Assembly (NCBI GenBank): GCA_007130355.1
Contig: SLSQ01000009.1
Coordinates: 1-9,740 of the forward strand
Length of the DNA: 9,740 nt
Source of the DNA: Trueperaceae bacterium
Lineage (GTDB): Bacteria; Deinococcota; Deinococci; Deinococcales; Trueperaceae
Direction: 5' to 3'
Of the stretch, positions 5,330 through 9,740 are shown in pieces. The position numbers were made by a program, and so were the translations under genes. Under the pieces are notes generated by a model. It saw nothing but the letters and a program-made list of their open reading frames with translations. It was not told where the DNA came from and ran no database searches. The stretch's first letter is position 1, and each line of letters begins with the position of its first letter.

Positions 5330-6852
5330 GAGGTCGGGCCCAGAATCGTGCCGCGCATCTCCATCGGCAGCGACAGGATCAGGACCTGCGCCACCGCGAG
5401 CGCCACGACGAAGAGCAGCATCGGCCACATCGCCAGCGCGGCGCGGCGACCGAAGTCGCGGGCCGCGATGCGGATCGCGACCCAGGCCGCCACCAGCGCG
5501 TACGCCGATGCGATCCCGGCGGTCAGCGGGAACAGCGCGGCGCTCGGGACCAGGCGGGCCAGCCGCCAGTTCGGCGTCACGTCGAAGCCGCGCCACTCGA
5601 AGAAGTGCTGGAAGACCGGCACGATCGAGACGGCGCCGGTGAGGAAGTGGAACAGGTAGTGCGCCGCCCAGAACCCGAAGGCGAGGACCAGGTGCACGTA
5701 GCCCCATCGCAGCAGCGCGCGTCCGGGGGAGGTGCGCTTGCCGCCGATGCGGTCCGCCGCGACCGACACGGCGAAGGAGACGGCCGTTCCCAGCGCCGTG
5801 ACGGCCGCGAAGATCAGGGCCAGGAGCGTCGCTTCGCGGCCGATGCCGAGGGTGCTCGAGAGCCAGGCCGCGGCGTCGAAGAACGGCGGCACCATCTGGA
5901 CCGCGTTCAGGAGCCCCCACCAGAGCAGCAGCACGCCGAGGAGGACGGCCGGAAGCCCCCAGCGGCGGCGCCAGGCGTCGGTCGTGGCCTCGCGCGCCGG
6001 CGAGCGGACCACCAGGCCGACGTTGTCGTACGGGCAGGCGCGCACGCAGTTGAAGCAGGAGGTGCAGTCCATCGACCCGGTCATCGTGGGCACCATCAAT
6101 CGGGTCTCGCAGCCGGGGAAGCGCCCCTCGCCGTTGAACGCCACCACCCGCGACGGTTCGACGTGCGCGAACTCGCCGCGGGCCCGGGCGGGGTCGGCGT
6201 ACGTCTCGCGCCCGTGCAGGCACGGCTTCTCCTCGCAGCTTCGGCATACCTCCGGATCGACGGCGGCGATCTGGGTCGGCGAGACGCTGGCGAAGGCGAA
6301 GTTGAAGTTGCCGAGCGGACAGACGTAGCGGCAGAAGGTGCCGGCGGGGAAGAGCACGTCGATCGCGAAGGCGCCGACGAAGTAGGCGATCACGATCCAC
6401 GCGGTCAGCCACGGGCTGGCCCAGAGGCCGAACGCCTCGTACGACACGAGAATCGCGGCCAACAGAACGATCACGAGCCACTTCGAGCGGAGCCACGACG
6501 GCCAGCGCCGTTCGCGGCCCAGCAGACGCTTCACGGCGTTCGCCGGGCCGCGCGTCAGCATGAGGGGACAGGCGGCGCAGAAGGCGTTGCCGATCAGCGC
6601 CAGAGCGACGACCACCAGGCCCCGGTAGTGCAGCCAGCTGGCGGTGGTCGCGACGTTCCGTGGGGCGAGCTGCCGGCCGGCGAGGCCGTCCACGATCACG
6701 AAGATCGCCAGCACGAGCAGCGGGATCTGGAACACGAGCCGGGCGTAGCGCCACCGAAGGAAGCGCCGCAGACCGGGGAGCGAGAGCAGGTCGAAGCCGC
6801 GCGGCTGGTCGGTGAACGCGCCCGCCGTCGGCAGCGGGACGCGGCGGCTCAC
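5326..6852 (-). CDS. Polytopic membrane polyferredoxin (NosR/NapH/CcoG-like 4Fe-4S protein)
   Basis: This 508-residue integral membrane iron-sulfur protein probably transfers electrons at or across the cytoplasmic membrane. N-terminal helices (about 38-56, 76-91, 125-140, 150-166) frame two paired motifs typical of the NosR/NapH/CcoG group: CAACP at 92-96 and CRYVCP at 174-179. A soluble domain follows with C203, C206, C211 and C248 as one probable cluster site. A classic CTSCFNCVRACP at 263-274 gives four more Cys ligands. At least two [4Fe-4S] clusters are therefore expected, plus whatever the CxxCP/CxxxCP pair does. The C-terminal half (about 299-495) is again hydrophobic with several helices and has His387, His398 and His402 in or near one helix, unusual for CcoG. 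No FMN-binding domain of NosR is present. The GTG start at 6852 overlaps the lipoprotein stop codon (GTGA), and the gene's own stop overlaps the next start. The electron donor and acceptor are unknown. Confidence 0.88.
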   Translation of the reverse strand: MSRRVPLPTAGAFTDQPRGFDLLSLPGLRRFLRWRYARLVFQIPLLVLAIFVIVDGLAGRQLAPRNVATTASWLHYRGLVVVALALIGNAFCAACPLMLTRGPANAVKRLLGRERRWPSWLRSKWLVIVLLAAILVSYEAFGLWASPWLTAWIVIAYFVGAFAIDVLFPAGTFCRYVCPLGNFNFAFASVSPTQIAAVDPEVCRSCEEKPCLHGRETYADPARARGEFAHVEPSRVVAFNGEGRFPGCETRLMVPTMTGSMDCTSCFNCVRACPYDNVGLVVRSPAREATTDAWRRRWGLPAVLLGVLLLWWGLLNAVQMVPPFFDAAAWLSSTLGIGREATLLALIFAAVTALGTAVSFAVSVAADRIGGKRTSPGRALLRWGYVHLVLAFGFWAAHYLFHFLTGAVSIVPVFQHFFEWRGFDVTPNWRLARLVPSAALFPLTAGIASAYALVAAWVAIRIAARDFGRRAALAMWPMLLFVVALAVAQVLILSLPMEMRGTILGPTS

Positions 6853-7262
6853 GGCGAGGAGACGGTGGCGAACGCCTCCTCGCGCACCGTGGTTCCGTCC
6901 GGGAGGGTGGCGGTGACGGTCAGGATCCAGTCGCCGGCCATGGTGAACCGGAAGTCTTCGGTGCGGTAGAGGCCGGGATCGACCGTTCCGGCGTCGGCGA
7001 TGACCGGCTCCATGCCGGCGTGGGTCATGTCGCCGACGACCTCGACGTCGGCGCCCTCGACCCCCGTGTCGCCGTCGAGCAGGAACACCTCGACCTGCGC
7101 GGGGCCGACCACCGGATCGTCCGGAAGCTCGATCCGCATCAGGGCGGCCGTTGCGGACCCGCCCGCCGCCGCGGCCGAGGGCGACCCGTCCGACTGCGGC
7201 GCGCGGCAGGCCGAAACCAGGAGGAGAGCCGTCAGGGACAAGAAAAAGCCGATCGTACGCAT
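6849..7262 (-). CDS. FixH/YtkA-like lipoprotein
   Basis: The first gene of the five-gene operon encodes 137 residues. The N-terminus is a lipoprotein signal (MRTIGFFLSLTALLLVSAC) with the lipidated Cys at 19, followed by a short Gly/Ala/Ser linker. The rest is one small beta-sandwich domain of the FixH/YtkA type. MRIELPDDPVVGPAQVEVFL (42-61) leads to VEGADVEVVGDMTHAGMEPV and then GLYRTEDFRFTMAGDWILTV (97-116), the last being the hallmark 'G.Y...+.FTM.G.W.L.V'. The MTHAGM segment (79-84) has Met79, His81 and Met84, arranged as a possible copper site; this is suggestive only. FixH proteins work near cbb3 oxidase maturation and YtkA-like domains occur with copper proteins, which agrees with the polyferredoxin next door. 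ATG 7262 follows a TAGCGT element by 6 bases. Confidence 0.8.
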   Translation of the reverse strand: MRTIGFFLSLTALLLVSACRAPQSDGSPSAAAAGGSATAALMRIELPDDPVVGPAQVEVFLLDGDTGVEGADVEVVGDMTHAGMEPVIADAGTVDPGLYRTEDFRFTMAGDWILTVTATLPDGTTVREEAFATVSSP

Positions 7263-7268
7263 GGCGGC

Positions 7269-7274
7269 ACGCTA
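7269..7274 (-). promoter_or_regulatory. Candidate -10 element (TAGCGT) for the five-gene operon
   Basis: The minus strand reads TAGCGT ending 6 bases before the lipoprotein ATG, with no Shine-Dalgarno sequence between. It would drive all five GTGA-linked genes. No reliable -35 was seen. Confidence 0.55.
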
Positions 7275-7283
7275 GCACGGGGG

Positions 7284-7313
7284 CCGGTGCCGAATGTCCC
7301 GGGAGGACACCGG
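7284..7313 (-). terminator. Imperfect inverted repeat after the amidase gene, possible terminator
   Basis: CCGGTG and CACCGG arms (outer) enclose TGTCC/GGACA arms (inner, 5-base loop) immediately after the amidase stop codon. The two pairings partly compete and there is no T-run, so termination is only a possibility. It separates the amidase gene from the five-gene operon. Confidence 0.3.
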
Positions 7314-7315
7314 GC

Positions 7316-8215
7316 TCAGGGCGGCGGGATGCGCACCACGTCGGGGGGAGGATCGCGGGCGAGCCCCGGATGCCAGCGGTCGATCGCCGCCAGGTAGCGC
7401 ACGATCGCGTCCGCGAGCGCCTCGGCCGGACCGACCGGGTCCAAGAGCCAAGCGAGGTCGTCCGGATGCGTCAGGTACCCCATCTCGAGGATCACGGCGG
7501 GGGTGGACCGGGCGGCGGCGTGGCGGAAGCGGCGCGCGTCGAAGGCGTAGTACCGCAGCATCGCGCCGGTCACGTTCGCGTCGTCGTCGGGCAGGCCGGA
7601 CGCCTCGAGGTAGAGGTCGAGGATCGTGCGCAGCGCCCACGGCTCCCGGGCGGTGCGGGCCGGCACCGGGTGCGCGGCCTTCGCGCCCCGCCGCGTGGGG
7701 TCGGGACTCGCGTCGGCGTGCAGCGCCACCAGCAGGTCCGCCCGGTAGCCGGGCGGCACGGTCGCCGGCAGCAGGTCGACGCGCACGCCGGCCGCGAGCA
7801 GGCGCTCGGCCGCCGCTTCGGCCACCGAACGGTTCACGTCGACCTCGCGGACGCCGTCCGCCTCCGCGCCGGTGCTGGTCCGGAGCCGAGCGAGCTCGTC
7901 CGGATGACGCTCGGCGTGCTCGTGTCCGATCTGCAGCCCGACGCGCGGCGGGCCGCGCACGCCGGCCTGCAGCCGCGTCCAGAACGCGGCCCGATCGGGC
8001 GGACCGTGCGCGATCGCGGCCGCGACCCGCTCCTCCGTCCCGCGGGCGCGTTCGATCCCCGCCAGGGCGGCGGTGGCCGCCAGGAGCGACAGGAGCAGGA
8101 CCGCGCGGCGCAGGAGGCGCCGCAGCGGGCGGGACCGGTCCGGTGGTGCCGGCCCCGTCCGCTCGGGGTCCACGAAGCGGATCCAGCTCCCCTGCGGTTC
8201 GGACCGGTCGGACAC
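7316..8215 (-). CDS. N-acetylmuramoyl-L-alanine amidase (Amidase_3 type), membrane-anchored
   Basis: This zinc amidase should cleave the bond between MurNAc and the L-Ala of the stem peptide, outside the membrane. Of 299 residues, about 1-36 are cytoplasmic and polar with a basic RPLRRLLRR. A single hydrophobic segment (about 37-53) then anchors the protein; it lacks an obvious signal-peptidase site. The catalytic domain (about 90-280) has the expected zinc ligands and catalytic Glu: GHEH (H98), VREVDVN (E124), VALHAD (H166) and VILEMGYLTHPDDL (E244). The first motif is QIGHEHAE rather than the common DPGHGG; together with PDELARLRTSTGA and LLPATVPPGYRAD this fits, from memory, a known variant subfamily. 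GTG 8215 lies 7 bases after a TACGCT element. It begins 22 bp after phoU ends, so it may be read both from its own promoter and from phoU. Confidence 0.88.
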   Translation of the reverse strand: MSDRSEPQGSWIRFVDPERTGPAPPDRSRPLRRLLRRAVLLLSLLAATAALAGIERARGTEERVAAAIAHGPPDRAAFWTRLQAGVRGPPRVGLQIGHEHAERHPDELARLRTSTGAEADGVREVDVNRSVAEAAAERLLAAGVRVDLLPATVPPGYRADLLVALHADASPDPTRRGAKAAHPVPARTAREPWALRTILDLYLEASGLPDDDANVTGAMLRYYAFDARRFRHAAARSTPAVILEMGYLTHPDDLAWLLDPVGPAEALADAIVRYLAAIDRWHPGLARDPPPDVVRIPPP

Positions 8216-8222
8216 GGGTCCG

Positions 8223-8228
8223 AGCGTA
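8223..8228 (-). promoter_or_regulatory. Candidate -10 element (TACGCT) for the amidase gene
   Basis: The minus strand reads TACGCT ending 7 bases before the GTG at 8215. It is the same hexamer as at serS and the DUF3108-like gene, and lies between the phoU stop codon and the amidase start. Confidence 0.55.
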
Positions 8229-8237
8229 GCCGATCGG

Positions 8238-8894
8238 TCAGAGCCGTTCGCCGCTACGCCAGAACACGATGTGCTCGCACACGTTCTCGACGTGGTCGCC
8301 GAGTCGTTCCAGGTGCCGTCCGACGGCGAGGAGCTTGGTGGCGACCGGGACGGTGGCCGGGTCGGCCATCATGTACGTCAGCAGCTCGCGCTGAACCTGC
8401 TCGTACAGATCGTCGATCTCGTCGTCCATCGCGAGCGCGCGGCGGGCCGCCTCGACGTCGCCGTCGGCGAGGGCGGCGATCGTGGCCTCGAGCATCAGGT
8501 CGGCCACGTCGAGCATGCGGCGCATGTCGAGGTAGCGCTTGAGCGGTGGCGAGGCCGCCAGCTCCGCCCCGGCCCGGGCGACGTGCACCGCGTAGTCGCC
8601 GGCGCGCTCGACGTCGGTCAGCGCCCGGTGCATCGCGCCGAGGAAGCGGAGGTCGGTGGCGGTCGGTTGCCGGCGCGCGATGATCACCAGGATCCTGCGT
8701 TCGAGCGTCTCCTGCAGCGCGTCGATCTCGCGGTCGTTGGCGGCGGCGCGATCGGCGGCGGTCGGATCGCCGTCGATCAGCGCCTCGGCGGCGAACCGGG
8801 CCGACTCCCGCACCAGGCTCAGCATCCGCACGACGAGGGCGACGACCTCCTGCAGGTCGTGATCGAGCGCGGTGGAAGGGGGCGACGCGTCCAT
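8238..8894 (-). CDS. phoU: Phosphate signalling protein PhoU
   Basis: PhoU is a cytoplasmic, all-helical, metal-binding negative regulator that links the PstSCAB transporter to the PhoR kinase and restrains phosphate uptake. The 218 residues match the family. It has two three-helix repeats, each closing with the metal-binding motif: ERAGDYAVHVA (96-106) and ERLGDHVENVCEH (196-208). The helix at 54-75 (REIDALQETLERRILVIIAR) and its counterpart DDEIDDLYEQVQRELL (156-171) are also typical. The first motif has His where Asn is usual (DYAVHVA). The start is less certain than the identity. ATG 8894 is the natural N-terminus, but GTG 8921 is in frame, and neither has a TANNNT box at the usual distance or a Shine-Dalgarno sequence. 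The gene is divergent from the response regulator; no pst genes are in the window. Confidence 0.95.
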   Translation of the reverse strand: MDASPPSTALDHDLQEVVALVVRMLSLVRESARFAAEALIDGDPTAADRAAANDREIDALQETLERRILVIIARRQPTATDLRFLGAMHRALTDVERAGDYAVHVARAGAELAASPPLKRYLDMRRMLDVADLMLEATIAALADGDVEAARRALAMDDEIDDLYEQVQRELLTYMMADPATVPVATKLLAVGRHLERLGDHVENVCEHIVFWRSGERL

Positions 8895-8915
8895 GGCCCC
8901 AGGAGAGCACGTCCA

Positions 8916-8965
8916 CGTCACGGGAACGTCAGGTTCCGTCGTCCCGCCATGACCGTTCCGTGACG
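8916..8965. promoter_or_regulatory. Inverted repeat in the phoU/response-regulator intergenic region
   Basis: CGTCACGGGAACG (8916-8928) and CGTTCCGTGACG (8954-8965) are inverted copies, identical but for one extra G, separated by 25 bases. A small palindrome GGAAC-(5)-GTTCC (8923-8937) overlaps the left arm. The symmetry suggests an operator acting on both divergent genes, or cruciform potential; the binder is unknown. Confidence 0.45.
8933..8965 (+). promoter_or_regulatory. Candidate PHO-box-like direct repeat
   Basis: GTTCCGT occurs at 8933-8939 and again at 8955-8961, exactly 22 bp apart, as in a PHO box built of 11-bp units whose middle unit (CCGCCAT) is degenerate. The last unit ends 9 bp before the TACGAT -10 element, where PhoB-class activators replace the -35. 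GTTCCGT resembles the GTTCACC core known from actinobacterial PHO boxes. Autoregulation of the phosphate two-component system is inferred. Confidence 0.4.
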
Positions 8966-8974
8966 AAGCGGGCG

Positions 8975-8980
8975 TACGAT
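8975..8980 (+). promoter_or_regulatory. Candidate -10 element (TACGAT) for the response regulator
   Basis: TACGAT ends 6 bases before the GTG at 8987, matching the TANNNT-near-start pattern. This placement is the main reason for preferring GTG 8987 over GTG 8960. Confidence 0.55.
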
Positions 8981-8986
8981 CCGGAG

Positions 8987-9655
8987 GTGGCGACCACCGT
9001 GCTCATCGTCGAGGACGACCCGACCGGACGCGAGCTGCTCGAGCTGCATCTCGGCCGCGCCGGCTTCCGGACCGTGACGGCGGCCGACGCGGCCTCCGCC
9101 TGGCGCCTTCGCGGCCGCGCGGACGCCATCGTGCTCGACCGTATGCTCCCCGATCGATCGGGCGACGACCTGCTCCGCGACCTCCGGTCCGACGCAGGCA
9201 CGGCGGCCGTTCCGGTGCTGATGCTGACCGCCCGCGCCAGCGAGGTCGATCGCGTGGGCGGCCTGGACGCCGGGGCGGACGACTACCTGGTCAAGCCGTA
9301 CGGAGCGCCGGAGCTCGCGGCACGGTTGCGCGCCCTGCTCCGGCGGGCCCAGGTGGCGGATCGGATCGTCGACGGCGACCTGATCGTCGACCGGAGCGCC
9401 GGCGCCGTGTCCCGGGCCGGCGTGCCGGTCCCGCTCTCGCGTCGCGAGTTCGACCTGGTCCTTCACCTGGCGGCTCGGCCGGGACGGGTGTGCAGCCGCG
9501 AGGAGCTGCTCGACCAGGTCTGGGGCGAGGCGTTCGTCGGGACCGACCGGACGGTCGACCAGCACGTGGCGCAGCTGCGCAAGGCGCTCGGTCGCGCGCG
9601 GATCGCGACCGTCCGCGGGCGCGGCTACCGCTGGGTGGCGGCGGAGCGGGCGTGA
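8987..9655 (+). CDS. PhoB-class response regulator (OmpR/PhoB family)
   Basis: This 222-residue DNA-binding response regulator has a receiver domain followed by a winged helix. The receiver (about 4-115) has acidic residues E9, D10 and D11, the phospho-acceptor D51 (IVLDRMLP), T81 (MLTAR) and the invariant K103 (DYLVKPYG). The effector domain (about 125-220) has LSRREFDLVLHLAARPG, EELLDQVWG, the recognition-helix segment TVDQHVAQLRKALG and the closing RGRGYRWV wing. Adjacency to phoU and a following kinase make PhoB (phosphate starvation) the best guess, but OmpR-family members are hard to assign by sequence alone, so no symbol is given. GTG 8987 gives a compact start directly at ATTVLIVEDD. 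GTG 8960 would add nine residues (MTKRAYDPE) and overlap the promoter element. Its stop codon overlaps the kinase start by GTGA. Confidence 0.93.
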   Translation: MATTVLIVEDDPTGRELLELHLGRAGFRTVTAADAASAWRLRGRADAIVLDRMLPDRSGDDLLRDLRSDAGTAAVPVLMLTARASEVDRVGGLDAGADDYLVKPYGAPELAARLRALLRRAQVADRIVDGDLIVDRSAGAVSRAGVPVPLSRREFDLVLHLAARPGRVCSREELLDQVWGEAFVGTDRTVDQHVAQLRKALGRARIATVRGRGYRWVAAERA

Positions 9656-9740
9656 GCGACGCACCGCCCGCCTGGTGGGACGATCTGCACGAAGCGATCG
9701 TGCTCCTGCGGGACGGGCGGGTGGTCGCCGCGAACCGGGC
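9652..9740 (+). CDS. Sensor histidine kinase, N-terminal fragment (PhoR-like; continues beyond window)
   Basis: Only the first 29 codons are present. A GTG start lies inside the response-regulator stop codon (GTGA), with GGAG 5 bases upstream. The reading frame stays open to the window end. The visible LHEAIVLLRDGRVVAANRA reads like the first strands of a PAS domain ('..G.++.D..G++..aN.A'), as in PhoR-type kinases. No membrane segment precedes it, so the kinase may be soluble or its helices may lie further on. The kinase call rests on this fragment plus its coupled position after a response regulator. Confidence 0.65.
   Translation, partial: MSDAPPAWWDDLHEAIVLLRDGRVVAANR

Noticed and set aside
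5330..6754. Upstream part of a 723-residue minus-strand frame that would fuse a long N-terminus to the VanY-type protein
   Set aside because: This part is an out-of-frame reading of the polyferredoxin gene. The signal peptide after GTG 5329 marks the true carboxypeptidase start.
5605..6969. 454-residue plus-strand frame opposite the polyferredoxin
   Set aside because: Antisense shadow with no recognisable domain, opposite an iron-sulfur protein with complete cysteine motifs.
6853..7278. N-terminal extension of the polyferredoxin up to 7278
   Set aside because: It reads the lipoprotein gene in the wrong frame and is Arg/Gly/His-rich; the GTGA junction gives a sensible start.
7151..8542. 463-residue plus-strand frame opposite the amidase and phoU
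   Set aside because: Antisense shadow rich in Arg, Gly and His; both genes on the other strand have complete catalytic or metal-binding motifs.
8918..9664. 248-residue minus-strand frame opposite the response regulator
   Set aside because: Shadow frame opposite a full receiver plus winged-helix protein; no domain signal.

Overview
This is a GC-rich (roughly 70% by eye) and very gene-dense bacterial window. Thirteen protein genes account for nearly all of it, and two are cut by the window edges. No rRNA, tRNA, CRISPR array, insertion sequence or phage gene was seen. The content is chromosomal housekeeping plus one less ordinary envelope/redox operon. Most genes at the head of a transcript have a TANNNT element ending 5-7 bases before the start codon and no Shine-Dalgarno sequence, the known signature of leaderless mRNAs in Deinococcus and its relatives. 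Together with a Thermus-like motif 3 in seryl-tRNA synthetase, this suggests a high-GC member of the Deinococcota (for example a Truepera relative). That placement is inference and only moderately supported; leaderless genes are also common in Actinobacteria.

Layout. Positions 1-1405 (minus) hold a DUF3108-like protein with an unusual Arg/Gly-rich tail, overlapping the 5' part of folC. From a 47-bp divergent intergenic region serS (1453-2730) runs on the plus strand and converges on gatC (2784-3083, minus). Positions 3121-7262 (minus) are a five-gene unit in which each gene overlaps the next by GTGA. In transcription order it encodes a FixH/YtkA-like lipoprotein, a membrane polyferredoxin of the NosR/NapH/CcoG type, a VanY-type D-Ala-D-Ala carboxypeptidase, a membrane-anchored exported protein that may be CopC/YtkA-like, and a DUF554 membrane protein. 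Next come an Amidase_3-type N-acetylmuramoyl-L-alanine amidase (7316-8215, minus) and phoU (8238-8894, minus). Divergent from phoU, a PhoB-class response regulator (8987-9655) overlaps by GTGA the start of its likely PAS-containing sensor kinase (9652 to the window end).

How the parts fit. PhoU, the response regulator and the kinase look like a phosphate-sensing module; their shared intergenic region carries a candidate PHO-box-like repeat 9 bp upstream of the regulator's -10 element. SerRS and GatC both serve tRNA charging. The five-gene operon combines FixH/YtkA-like exported domains, several [4Fe-4S] sites in a membrane protein and a murein carboxypeptidase. It is the best candidate here for an undescribed functional unit, perhaps in metal or electron handling at the cell envelope, but that role is inferred from domain company only.
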